From Deltaproteobacteria bacterium (GTDB lineage Bacteria; Desulfobacterota; Desulfobaccia; Desulfobaccales; 0-14-0-80-60-11), in the NCBI GenBank assembly GCA_023381945.1, contig JAMCQY010000003.1:1-34726 (forward strand): a stretch of 34,726 nucleotides of DNA, given 5' to 3'. The notes under the pieces are model-generated. The model ran no database searches and was not told where the DNA came from. It saw nothing but the letters and a program-made list of their open reading frames with translations. Both the position numbers and the translations under genes were made by a program. Below, in pieces: positions 1 through 7,901 of the stretch (position 1 is its first letter; each line of letters begins with the position of its first letter).

Positions 1-1
1 T

Positions 2-190
2 AAGGAGTGTGAGCAAATCCTTACGCAACTGCGGGCGGCCCAATCAGCCCTGAAGTCGGTGAGCGCCCTGGTGCTCAAGAGCTTTCTGATGAAGTGCTAC
101 AGCGAAATCGGCAAGGAACCGACCCCCGACGAAATTTACCATAAGCTGGAAAAGACGGTGTTGATGCTGACTAAATTCATCGGGGCCTGA
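2..190 (+). CDS. CsoR/RcnR/CstR-family (DUF156) transcriptional repressor, C-terminal part
   Basis: The open frame runs in from the left edge and ends with TGA at 188-190, so only about 62 C-terminal residues are visible. They match the CsoR-family helical core: the family's first ligand Cys lies in KECEQILTQL and the second in FLMKCY. In copper-sensing CsoR a His sits four residues before the second Cys. Here that position is Phe, so the classical Cys-His-Cys copper site looks broken while both Cys remain. That pattern resembles the persulfide sensor CstR more than CsoR. A DsrE-type sulfur-relay gene starts about 105 bases downstream on the same strand, which fits sulfane-sulfur control. The family call is firm; the persulfide ligand is inference, and the N-terminus lies outside the window. 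Confidence 0.8.
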   Translation, partial: KECEQILTQLRAAQSALKSVSALVLKSFLMKCYSEIGKEPTPDEIYHKLEKTVLMLTKFIGA

Positions 191-295
191 TGGCATCCCG
201 ATTAATGTTCGACCGCTGGCAATCCCGGGGTCAAAGCTCTGAGGCGGTCTGAATGTGAGAAAACATTTGATGCGACCTGTAAGGAGGGTTCAGCA

Positions 296-751
296 ATGAG
301 TCAACAGAGCGGTAACGGTAAAGAAAGAGCTTGTTTTATTTGCTCCAGGGATACCATGGACGGGGCCTATCCGGCCTTGATCCTGGGGATTAACGCCGCC
401 CGGCTGGGCATGGAGGCTAAGGTGTTTTACACCTTCATGGGCGTCAATCTGGTGCGCAAGGGCGGCATCGAAAAGGCCAAGTTTATCCCGGCCGGCGTGA
501 TGGGTGCAGTGCCCGGAATGTCTTCCATGGCCACGGCGATGATGAAGAAGAAGATTGAAAAGGCCAATATTCCGGCGCTGCCAGACCTGATGGAGATGGC
601 CCAGTTGGAGGGAGTGGAACTGATCGCCTGCAAGATGACCTTTGATATGCTGGAACTCAAAGACGAAGACATGATCGAGGACGTCATGATATGGGATGCG
701 GCGGAATTTATGAAATACGCCAAGGAAGCCAAGCTCTGCCTGTTCACTTAA
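296..751 (+). CDS. DsrE/DsrF/DrsH-like (DsrE2-type) sulfur-relay protein
   Basis: This 151-residue protein has the DsrE2 pattern: an N-terminal beta strand, then AYPALILGINAARLGM and VFYTFMGVNLV, an MMKKKIEKANIPAL segment, and the family's AC-x-M-T-x-D-M-L motif carrying Cys112. Two more Cys (13 and 16) form a CxxC near the N-terminus and Cys148 sits near the end. Family members accept or pass on persulfide sulfur in the cytoplasm, often beside TusA, rhodanese or dissimilatory sulfur genes. The start is well set by AAGGAGG at 281-287, eight bases before the ATG. It follows a CsoR/CstR-like regulator on the same strand and is closed by a strong hairpin at 773-802. The family is clear; the actual sulfur donor and acceptor are unknown. 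Confidence 0.85.
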   Translation: MSQQSGNGKERACFICSRDTMDGAYPALILGINAARLGMEAKVFYTFMGVNLVRKGGIEKAKFIPAGVMGAVPGMSSMATAMMKKKIEKANIPALPDLMEMAQLEGVELIACKMTFDMLELKDEDMIEDVMIWDAAEFMKYAKEAKLCLFT

Positions 752-772
752 AATGATGCGTGCACTAATGGG

Positions 773-802
773 GCGCCCTGGGAGGCAGCACTCCCAGGGC
801 GC
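773..802 (+). terminator. Strong hairpin, probable terminator after the DsrE-type gene
   Basis: A perfect 12-bp stem (gcgccctgggag / ctcccagggcgc) closes a 6-base loop at 785-790, 21 bases after the stop codon. Only a weak T-rich stretch (tatttt) follows, so it may be an imperfect intrinsic terminator or an mRNA-stabilising hairpin. Confidence 0.65.
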
Positions 803-901
803 TTCGGTATTTTGGGCGCCCTTCAAAGTGGGGAGGAAAAGAATTATAATAAAATTAGCAACATTGGCAAGGTATTGATCTTTTCTGGGAGGACCGGAGA
901 A

Positions 902-1609
902 ATGGTGGGCATACACTGGACCGAGATCGTTTTTGGCGCGGCTACTTTCGTGGTGTTGACGACTTATCATATCTATTGGGGGTACCACGTGCGGAAGGCG
1001 CCGCTGCAAACCTACCGGGGGATCAGCCGGTATCTCAGGCGCATGTGGGTGGAATCCATCATGACGGGCAGGCGTGATATCCTGTCGGTGCAGACCCTGC
1101 GAAATTGGATCATGGCCTCCAGTTTTTTAGCTTCCACTGCGATGATCATCGGCCTGGGGCTGCTCTCCCTGCTCTTCAGGCCGGAGCATGTGACCGAAGT
1201 GCCCTTTGAATTCACCCTCATCTTTTCCCGGATGAAGACCCTGTTCCTGGCCAAATTGATGTTACTGATGATGCACTTCTTTTTTGCTTTTTTCAGTTTT
1301 ACTCTTTCCATCCGCTACATGAACCAGATCAATTTCATGATCAACGTGCCCATCGAGTGCGATCCTCTGCTGACCCCGGATTTCATCGCCCATACCCTGG
1401 ATTTGGGGATGCTGCATTACACCATGGGGATGCGGGCCTTTTATCTGTCGGTGGTTGCGGCCCTGTGGCTGTTCGGGCCGGTGTGGATGTTTCTGGGCAG
1501 TCTGATCCTGACCTTTGTGCTCTATAAGCTGGATCATTGCTACGCCCTGGATTATTCCACGGCCGAGTGCGATATCAAAACGCACGGCATACAATATTTT
1601 AGTTATTAG
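902..1609 (+). CDS. DUF599 family membrane protein
   Basis: The product has 235 residues with four hydrophobic segments: about 8-27, then WIMASSFLASTAMIIGLGLL, then AKLMLLMMHFFFAFFSF, then a C-terminal pair starting LSVVAALWLFGPVW. The pattern R-R-x-W-x-x-S-I-M near residue 47, the FLAST segment and the helix ending SIRYMNQINFMI are characteristic of DUF599, an inner-membrane family of unknown function. I chose the ATG at 902 because GGAGGACCGGAGAA precedes it. The frame stays open upstream to 812, but that part overlaps the hairpin region and lacks a ribosome binding site. It is separated from the DsrE-type gene by a hairpin, so it may be its own transcription unit. Confidence 0.75.
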   Translation: MVGIHWTEIVFGAATFVVLTTYHIYWGYHVRKAPLQTYRGISRYLRRMWVESIMTGRRDILSVQTLRNWIMASSFLASTAMIIGLGLLSLLFRPEHVTEVPFEFTLIFSRMKTLFLAKLMLLMMHFFFAFFSFTLSIRYMNQINFMINVPIECDPLLTPDFIAHTLDLGMLHYTMGMRAFYLSVVAALWLFGPVWMFLGSLILTFVLYKLDHCYALDYSTAECDIKTHGIQYFSY

Positions 1610-1610
1610 C

Positions 1611-1864
1611 GTAGGGGCGGACCCATGTGTCCGCCCTGGTAGAGGGCGCTTAAGCAGGTGCGTTCCTGCAATACGCAGGCTAAACCTTGCGGCTATAAAA
1701 ATAAATTTTAGCTCCCAATTTCAATTAGGGAAGCACAATAGAACAGGGCACAGCAAGCTGTGCCCTTACGGAACAGAGAAGGCCGTCCCGTTTTAACCGG
1801 GGCGGCCCTTTTAATTATAGAACCATAAATGAATTGAGGGCGGACACCCGGTCCGCCCCTACGG
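1611..1864. repeat. Repeat-packed spacer: split palindromic element flanking other repeats
   Basis: This 265-base gene-free stretch holds several repeat units. A left half-element (gtaggggcggacccatgtgt, 1611-1637) and a matching right half (gggcggacacccggtccgcc, 1838-1864) are the two arms that elsewhere in this window sit together as a hairpin of about 60 bases. Between them lie a copy of the CGCAGGCTAAA...TTGCGGCTA repeat (1674-1695), a perfect 9-bp palindrome gggcacagc-aa-gctgtgccc (1746-1765) and a terminator (1779-1812). I see no supported gene here. Confidence 0.7.
1779..1812 (+). terminator. Intrinsic terminator (plus strand)
   Basis: The stem ggccgtcccg (1781-1790) pairs with cggggcggcc (1798-1807), 10 bp with one G-U, around a 7-base loop. 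CTTTTAATT follows on the plus strand. It would end transcription coming from the DUF599 gene before it meets the convergent fdh operon. Confidence 0.65.
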
Positions 1865-1874
1865 GTCTATCCTA

Positions 1875-3722
1875 CTAGCCGAGCTTACAGACCCCGGCCC
1901 GGCATTTCTTCTCATTGATGTGCTCTTCGAACTCCCGGCGGAAGTTCTTGAAGGCGCTCATCATGGGGCCGCCGGCCGTCTGCCCCAGCGGGCAGAAAGA
2001 GGCGTCCACCATAACGCCGGCCAATCTTTCCAGGAAGTCCAGGTCCTCTATCTTGCCCTGGCCCTTGGTGATGCGGGTGATGGTCTCCAGGATGCGGGGC
2101 GTGCCCTCGCGGCAAGGGGTGCACTGGCCGCAGGATTCATGCCGGAAGAATTGGGCCACGGATTTGATAAAATCCACCACGCAGACACTTTCGTCCATCA
2201 CCAGCATAGTGCCGGACCCTAAGGCGCCGCCCACCTTCATCATGGCGCCGTAATCTATGGGCGTATCCAGGGCCGCCTCGGTGACGATGCCCGCCGAAGC
2301 GCCGCCGGTCTGGCACATCTTGAACTTGCTGCCGTTTTTGAGGCCGCCGCCGTAGGTATCGATCAGTTCCCGCAGGGTGATGCCTGCCGGCACTTCGACG
2401 ATCTGCGGGGTTTTGACGTGGCCGATGATCTGGTAGATCTTGGTGCCGGTGGTGTCCGGAGTGCCCAGCGATTTATACCATTCCCCGCCTTTGGCGAGGA
2501 TGGCGGGCACCGCGGCCAGGGATTCGACGTTATTGACGATGGTGGGTTTGTTCCACAGGCCGGCCACACCCGGGAAGGGCGGCTTCATGCGCGGGTAGCC
2601 GCGTTTGCCTTCGATGGATTCGATGAGCGCGGTCTCCTCGCCGCAGATATAGCAGCCGAAGCCGGAGCGCACTTCGATATCGAAGGAGAAATCGGTGCCG
2701 AAGAGATTTTTCCCTAAAAAGCCCCGGGCCCGGGCCTGTTCGATGGCCTGGTTGAGCCTGAGCTTGGAGAGGTAGTATTCGCCCCGGACGTAGATGAAGC
2801 CTTGACTGGCGCCCACGGCAAAGCCGGCGATGGCCATGCCTTCCAGGACCTTATGGGGGTCGCCCTCCATGATGTAGCGGTCCTTGATGGTGCCGGGCTC
2901 GCCTTCGTCGGCGTTGCAGATGACGTATTTCGGAGCCGCTTCCAGGGGCCGGGTGAAGGACCATTTGAGGCCGGTGGGAAAACCGGCGCCGCCGCGGCCG
3001 CGCAGGCCGGAGGTCTTGACTTCCTCCACCACCTGTTCGGGCTTCATGCCGGTCACCACTTTTTTCAAGGTTTCATAGCCGCCCTTGGCCACATAATCTT
3101 CGATCTTAGTCGGGTCGATGACGCCGACATTATCCAGTAGGATCAGGTCGGTGGGGCTTTGCTTGTAGATGCGAAAATCATTGGTGCTGTAGCGCATCTG
3201 CTTGAAATCCACCGCTTTCCCGGCGCGATAGCCGCCAATCACCTGCTTGATCTTGGCGGCAGTGAGATTGCCCACCACCACTTCGTTGATCTGCATGGCG
3301 GGCGCGACTTCGCAGACCCCCAGGCAGGCGGTGAGCTCGAGGGTGAAGAGGCTGTCGGCGGTGGTTTCGCCAATGCCGATGCCCAGCTCCTGCTGGAGGG
3401 CGTGGAGCATGTTTTCAGCGCCATTAACGTGGCAGGGCGGTGATTCGCACATGCGTACGACGTATTTGCCTTTGGGCTTCCAGGTGTACATGGAGTAGAA
3501 ACTCATCACTCCGAAGACTTCGCTTCCCTGGATATTGAGACCCGCGGCGATGCGCTCCTGGGCTTCGGGAGGCAGGTAACCCACCGCCTCCTGAACCTCT
3601 TGCAGGGTTGGCATCAAGGCCCCGGGCTGGTCTTTATGGCAGGCGACGATGGCGTCGACCTTATCCAGGACTTCTTGGCTTAAAGGCGCTGCCGTCTGAC
3701 AGGTGCATGCATGAGTAGTCAT
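1875..3722 (-). CDS. NuoE-NuoF fusion, NAD(P)/FMN/Fe-S subunit of formate dehydrogenase
   Basis: The 615 residues join two complex I-like modules. Residues about 1-165 are NuoE-like (thioredoxin-fold [2Fe-2S]) with ligands Cys92, Cys97, Cys133 and Cys137. From about 175 on it is NuoF-like: FMN-binding GRGGAGFPTGLKW, YVICNADEGEPGT, the NADH-binding segment around CGEETALIESIEGKRG, and the [4Fe-4S] ligands in ESCGQCTPCREG plus a later Cys in DASFCPLG. The chain stops soon after that motif, with CRAGVC at the end, and lacks the 2x[4Fe-4S] ferredoxin tail common in HydB/HndC of bifurcating hydrogenases. Translation starts 11 bases after the fdhA stop and the TAAGGAGG overlaps that stop, so the two genes are one operon. 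It most likely passes formate electrons to NAD(P)+. The cofactor preference, and any third partner for bifurcation, cannot be read here. Confidence 0.92.
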   Translation of the reverse strand: MTTHACTCQTAAPLSQEVLDKVDAIVACHKDQPGALMPTLQEVQEAVGYLPPEAQERIAAGLNIQGSEVFGVMSFYSMYTWKPKGKYVVRMCESPPCHVNGAENMLHALQQELGIGIGETTADSLFTLELTACLGVCEVAPAMQINEVVVGNLTAAKIKQVIGGYRAGKAVDFKQMRYSTNDFRIYKQSPTDLILLDNVGVIDPTKIEDYVAKGGYETLKKVVTGMKPEQVVEEVKTSGLRGRGGAGFPTGLKWSFTRPLEAAPKYVICNADEGEPGTIKDRYIMEGDPHKVLEGMAIAGFAVGASQGFIYVRGEYYLSKLRLNQAIEQARARGFLGKNLFGTDFSFDIEVRSGFGCYICGEETALIESIEGKRGYPRMKPPFPGVAGLWNKPTIVNNVESLAAVPAILAKGGEWYKSLGTPDTTGTKIYQIIGHVKTPQIVEVPAGITLRELIDTYGGGLKNGSKFKMCQTGGASAGIVTEAALDTPIDYGAMMKVGGALGSGTMLVMDESVCVVDFIKSVAQFFRHESCGQCTPCREGTPRILETITRITKGQGKIEDLDFLERLAGVMVDASFCPLGQTAGGPMMSAFKNFRREFEEHINEKKCRAGVCKLG

Positions 3723-3733
3723 GGTGGGCCTCC

Positions 3734-6433
3734 TTACGCTTTCTCGATCTGCACCGCACAGACCTTGTATTCCGGAATCTTGGAGACCGGGTCCAGGGCG
3801 GCGTTGGTCAGTTTATTGGCCGAGGCTTCGGCGAAATGGAACGGCAGGAAGATGGTGCCGGCTACGGCCTTGGGAGAAATTTGAGCCTTGACGGTGATTT
3901 CACCGCGGCGGGTGCGGACCCGCACCTGGTCGCCGGAAGCGATGCCATACTTGGCCGCATCCGTCTCGGAGAGCTCCACCAGGCATTCCGGGGCCTTTTC
4001 CGTCAAGCCGGCGGCCCGGCGGCTCATGGTGCCGGAATGATACTGGTAAAGCAGGCGGCCGGTAGTAAGATAGAGCGGGTAATCCTTGTCGGGCATCTCC
4101 GCCGGGTCCTTGTGGTCAATGGCGAAGAAAGTGCCTTTGCCCTTGGCGAAGCGGTCCTTGTGGAGGTAAACGGTGCCCGGATGTTCCTCGTTGGGGCAGG
4201 GCCACTGCAAGCCGCCGGCTTCCAAACGCCGGTAGGTAATTCCGACATAGGACGGCGTCACCTGGCGAATCTCCTCAAAGATCGCTTCGGGATTGGCGTA
4301 ATTCATGGGGAAGCCCAGGCGGTTGCCGATCTCGCAGACGATCTGCCAGTCGGGTTTGCTCTGCCCCACCGGTGGGATGGCCTGGCGCACCCGGGAGACC
4401 CGGCGCTCGGTGTTGGAGAAGGTGCCGTCTTTCTCAGCGAAACTTGAGGCCGGCAGGACCACGTCGGCCAGCTTGCCGGTCTCGGTGAGAAAGATGTCCT
4501 GGACGATCAGGAGTTCCAGGGACTGCATGGCCTTGATGGCGTGGTCGGCGTCCGGGTCGGTGAGGGCCGGATTTTCACCCATGATGTACAAGGCTTTGAT
4601 GCCGCCCTGGGAAATCGCCGGCAGCATGTCGGTCATGGTCATGCCGACCCAGTCGGGCAGATTCTTGACGCCCCAGGCCTTCTCCATTTTCTCACGGTTG
4701 GCGGGGTCGGTGACGGCCTGGTAACCGGAGAAGACGTTGGGCAGGCCGCCCATGTCGCAGGCGCCCTGGACGTTGTTCTGGCCGCGCAGGGGGTTGACGC
4801 CTCCGCCTTCGATGCCGACATTGCCGCAGAGCATGGCCAGGTTGGCCAGGGTCTTGACGTTGTCGGTGCCCACGCTGTGCTGGGTGATCCCCATGCAGTA
4901 AACGATGGAGGCGGCCTTGGATTTGGCGTACATCCGGGCCGCGGCGATTATCTGGCCGGCCGGCACGCCGGTAATTTGCTCGACGTATTCCGGGGTGTAC
5001 TTGGCCACCGTCTCTTTCAGGGCCTCAAAATTTTCGGTGCGCTCGGTTACGTAAGTTTCGTCGTAGAGCTTTTCCTGGATGATGAGGTTCATCATGCCGT
5101 TGACCAGGGCGATGTCGGTGCCCGGGGTCTGGCGGAGCCAGAGACGGGAGAACTTCACCAGGGCATGCTTTCGAGGGTCGATGACAATCAGGTCTTTATT
5201 TTTCAAGTGAGCCGCCCGTTTGATACGGGCCGCGATCACCGGATGGTTTTCATTGGTGTTGGAGCCGATCACTAAAATGCAATCGGCATCTTCCAATTCG
5301 CCGATGGAATTGGTCATAGCTCCGGAACCGAAAGACGCGGCCAGCCCGGCCACGGTGGAGCTGTGTCAGAGACGGGCGCAGTGATCGACGTGGTTGGTGC
5401 CGAGTGCTCCGCGCATCAGTTTCTGCATCAGGTAATTTTCTTCGTTGGTGGCCCGGGCGGAACACCAGCCGCCGATCTTCTCGGGACCGTGCTTCTCTTT
5501 CACTTGCTTTAAACGGGCGGCCATAAAGTCCAGGGCTTCATCCCAGGTGGCTTCCTGCAGTTCGCCGCCCTTTTCTTTGCGCAGCAGCGGTTTCTTTAAA
5601 CGGTCCTCATGCTGCACAAATCCCAGGCCGAAGCGGCCTTTGACACAGAGCCGGCCTTCGTTGGGCAAGGCGTGGGCGCCCATGGCTTTGATGATTTTGC
5701 CGCCCTTGACATGGAGATCGATCTGGCAGCCGACGCCGCAATAGGGGCAGGTGGTGCGGACGTGGTGGCGCTCCCAGGGACGGCCCTGGTGCATGGCGTT
5801 CTTATCCAGCAGGGCGCCCACCGGGCAGGATTGCACACATTCGCCGCAGAAGACGCAATCAGAGTTGATGTAAGGAAAATCTGCCTTGGCCACGATCTTA
5901 TTGTGGCTGCCCCGGTAGCCGATGCTGATGGCCTGGTTGACCTGGCGTTCGTTGCAGCCCCGGACGCAGCGGCCGCACATGATACACTTGGAAAAGTCCC
6001 GGACGATCATGGTATTGTCTTCTTCGTAATAATACTTGGTGTCCGGGGGATTGGCGAAGCTGGGGGTTGGGACATTATAGCGGTAAGCCAGGGCCTGAAG
6101 TTCGCATTCGCCGTTGGCTTCGCAAACCAGGCAATTGTGGTTGCCTGAGCCAAGAATGAGCTCCAGGACCATTTTGCGGGCGGCATCCACCCGGGCGGAT
6201 TCGGTCTGGATCACCATCCCCGGCATCGCTTCGGTGGCGCAGGCCGGCAACAGGGTCCGGCCACCTTCCAATTCCACCATGCACATGCGACATGATCCGG
6301 TAGGGTGAGTGCCCATCATATGGCACAGGGTGGGGATGGTATAGACCCCATGGCCCCGGGCCACTTCCAAAATGGTCTGGCCGCGCTGAAATTCCACGGT
6401 CATGCCATTTAGGGTAAGGGTAGCCTTGCTCAT
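3734..6433 (-). CDS. fdhA: Formate dehydrogenase alpha subunit, selenocysteine-containing (in-frame TGA)
   Basis: Reading through the TGA at 5368-5366 gives 899 residues with Sec356 in the context CARL-U-HSSTVAGL, the active-site pattern of molybdenum/tungsten formate dehydrogenases. Domains in order: [2Fe-2S] ferredoxin (Cys37, 48, 51, 65); a His-Cys [4Fe-4S] motif in GNHNCLVCEANGEC; two [4Fe-4S] clusters in CIMCGRCVRGC and CVFCGECVQSC; the catalytic-domain [4Fe-4S] in CPYCGVGC; then the bis-MGD oxidoreductase body and a C-terminal molydopterin-dinucleotide domain. This is the NAD-linked (Fds/HydA-like N-terminus) type and is cytoplasmic, with no Tat signal. I placed the start at 6433 (MSKATLTL) because GGAGG lies 10 bases upstream. 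The frame stays open to 6574 but without a ribosome site. The 298 bases upstream to 6731 hold the leader and the neighbouring terminator, with no other gene. Confidence 0.93.
5337..5368 (-). promoter_or_regulatory. UGA selenocysteine codon with SECIS-like hairpin in fdhA
   Basis: The minus-strand TGA (5368-5366) is followed after 12 bases by a stem GTGGCC (5353-5348) / GGCCGC (5342-5337) with loop GGGCT. The six pairs include one G-U. The position and the G-rich loop match bacterial SECIS elements such as E. coli fdhF, whose loop lies at the same codons (Val-Ala-Gly-Leu). The loop U that SelB contacts in E. coli is a G here, so the element is similar but not identical. Confidence 0.8.
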
Positions 6434-6674
6434 GCCTAAGTTACCTCCATCTTGAAATCGGCGAACAGTTTCTTCTAAAAGTAGTTTATGGCCAGGTGAT
6501 AATATCCGGAGAAGCTGCAACGGTAAGAGCGGCAAGCAACTAGACCACCGCTGCACCGCTATCCGCCAGTTCAAATCATGTACATATTAGCACAAAGTTA
6601 GGGTAAGAAACAGGAAAATCGAGGTTTTTCACGTCAGCCAAGGCATGCCCTAAAGCCTAACTCCGCGGCGGTCT

Positions 6675-6713
6675 GAAAAACAACAAGCCAGGGCGGGGAG
6701 AACCGCACCTGGC
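6675..6713 (-). terminator. Intrinsic terminator of the csrA-fliW gene
   Basis: On the minus strand a 10-bp stem with a single bulged base (6713-6703 pairing with 6696-6687) and loop TTCTCC is followed by TTGTTGTTTTTC. It begins 18 bases after the stop codon of the CsrA-FliW gene. Confidence 0.8.
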
Positions 6714-6731
6714 ATTATTTAGGTGAGATGG

Positions 6732-7436
6732 CTAGTTGGTCAGGATTCGCTGTTTGTGGGAGTAGTTCTGGTTCTCCAAAATGACCTGTCTGCCCAGTTG
6801 GGTGCGCGGATTGATGAGGATGGGGCTCACCAGATTGGCGGTGGCCTCGGTGGGCCGCCCGGTGGGGATGGTAAGGGTGACCAGCACCTGCAAATCCTCG
6901 GGACCGCGGGCCTCAAGCTCATGCAAGGTGGCGTTGAGGCGGCCCAGATTCAGGCGGGCGACCAGGCTGGTCGGGTCGGTCACCAAGAAGGACACTTCGG
7001 GCCGGTCCAGACATTGCAGAAGGGCCAGGGGGGCGATTTCTGGCCAGGCCAGCAGGGCGTAACGGTGGTAATCGCTGAACCCCAGAATACCGTCGGCGAA
7101 AGTGATGATTTGATTCCCGGCAACCTCCAAAGGCCCGATCTTGGTGTTTTCGACGGCCAAAGATGGACCCGGCGCCGGCGGTTCGGTCTGAATATTCACC
7201 CACTTGACGTGACCATTGACGGAACGCTTGAACGCGTGCACGTCGCCCAACTGGAAGCTGGAGGCCTGGAGATTTTCCTGGTGCAGGCGCTGGAAAATCT
7301 CGTCCCGGAGGACCACCACTTCAATGGGGGCCTCGATCCCCAGGCGAACCTGCTTGCCCCGGACCTCCAGGACCACTACGCGGACATTGTCTCCGACGAA
7401 CACCCCTTCGCCTATCCTGCGGGTAAGTATCAGCAA
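6732..7436 (-). CDS. CsrA-FliW fusion protein (carbon storage regulator + flagellar assembly factor)
   Basis: One uninterrupted frame encodes two partners that are normally separate. Residues 1 to about 60 are CsrA ([47 protein letters not shown]), an RNA-binding translational repressor of GGA-containing mRNAs. After a Pro-rich linker, residues about 95-234 are FliW ([63 protein letters not shown]), which in other bacteria binds CsrA allosterically and also binds flagellin. I prefer the TTG at 7436: it restores the canonical CsrA start MLILTRR, GGGGGA lies 6 bases upstream, and a TATAAT box sits just beyond. An in-frame GTG at 7478 would add 14 residues. No flagellar gene is nearby. The start is the only uncertain part. 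Confidence 0.9.
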   Translation of the reverse strand: MLILTRRIGEGVFVGDNVRVVVLEVRGKQVRLGIEAPIEVVVLRDEIFQRLHQENLQASSFQLGDVHAFKRSVNGHVKWVNIQTEPPAPGPSLAVENTKIGPLEVAGNQIITFADGILGFSDYHRYALLAWPEIAPLALLQCLDRPEVSFLVTDPTSLVARLNLGRLNATLHELEARGPEDLQVLVTLTIPTGRPTEATANLVSPILINPRTQLGRQVILENQNYSHKQRILTN

Positions 7437-7466
7437 GTTCGTTCCCCCATCCTTGGTTTCATATCG

Positions 7467-7472
7467 ATTATA
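7467..7472 (-). promoter_or_regulatory. TATAAT -10 box upstream of csrA-fliW
   Basis: A perfect TATAAT on the minus strand lies about 30 bases before the TTG start, which would give a leader of roughly 25 bases. No good -35 hexamer is found at the usual spacing, so an activator or an unusual promoter class is possible. Confidence 0.45.
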
Positions 7473-7571
7473 CTGCACTGCCAGTGTTCAGTTTCTTGAA
7501 AGAATCACGGCAAGTTGATTTGTCCCCGTTTCCCGCTATTATAAATTGCAATTACCTTGCCAGTTTTCTAA

Positions 7572-7787
7572 ATGGGCAAAACAGCAGAAAGGGTCCCGGG
7601 GCCGGGAGCTTTAAAGTTCTTTATCGGCAAAGAAAAATATTACTTTAAAATTGTTGTAAAAGAAGCTTCAGTGACGTTAGAAAGAAAAGATTACACAAGA
7701 GAACAGGAAAAGATGTTTAGAGAAGTGATCATGAGGTTTAAAAAAAGAACGACTTTTAAATTGCTATCCAAAATTTCGTTAAGATAA
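7572..7787 (+). CDS. Possible small AT-rich ORF of unknown function
   Basis: A 71-codon frame starts at ATG 7572, divergent from csrA-fliW. The region is much more AT-rich than its surroundings, and the predicted protein is Lys-rich with a regular charged/hydrophobic alternation (KYYFKIVVKEASVTLERKDY). There is no recognisable ribosome binding site, and I recognise no family. It could be a real small gene, a remnant of transferred DNA, or chance. A repeat unit begins 18 bases after its stop. Confidence 0.3.
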   Translation: MGKTAERVPGPGALKFFIGKEKYYFKIVVKEASVTLERKDYTREQEKMFREVIMRFKKRTTFKLLSKISLR

Positions 7788-7804
7788 GAGCCTCTTGCAA
7801 AATG

Positions 7805-7856
7805 TAGCCGCAGGCTTCAGCCTGCGCTTGCACAGGCTAGAAAGCCTGTGCCACCA
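7805..7856. repeat. Dispersed repeat, TAGCCGCAGGC...GCCTGTGCCACCA type
   Basis: Two adjacent small inverted repeats (gcaggc ttca gcctgc, and cacaggct agaa agcctgtg) end in CCACCA. The same modules recur at 1674, 22325 and 29715, always between genes. Confidence 0.7.
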
Positions 7857-7901
7857 GGGAATTAATCCGGCAATTATAGTGCAATTATAACTATAAATAA
7901 A

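Noticed and set aside
1515..1796. Possible 93-codon gene after DUF599
   Set aside because: It overlaps the end of DUF599 and consists mostly of repeat units and a terminator.
3836..5275. Long plus-strand frames opposite fdhA and the NuoEF gene
   Set aside because: They lie antisense to strongly conserved enzyme sequence in a GC-rich region and show no protein family.
5339..5372. Apparent frameshift or nonsense mutation splitting fdhA into two genes
   Set aside because: The stop is TGA exactly at the active-site Sec position, the frame is unchanged on both sides, and a SECIS-like hairpin follows, so it is read as selenocysteine.
6434..6686. Molybdenum-cofactor riboswitch upstream of fdhA
   Set aside because: The leader is long enough, but I could not find the conserved Moco-RNA stems; only an isolated TAATAT -10-like box was seen.
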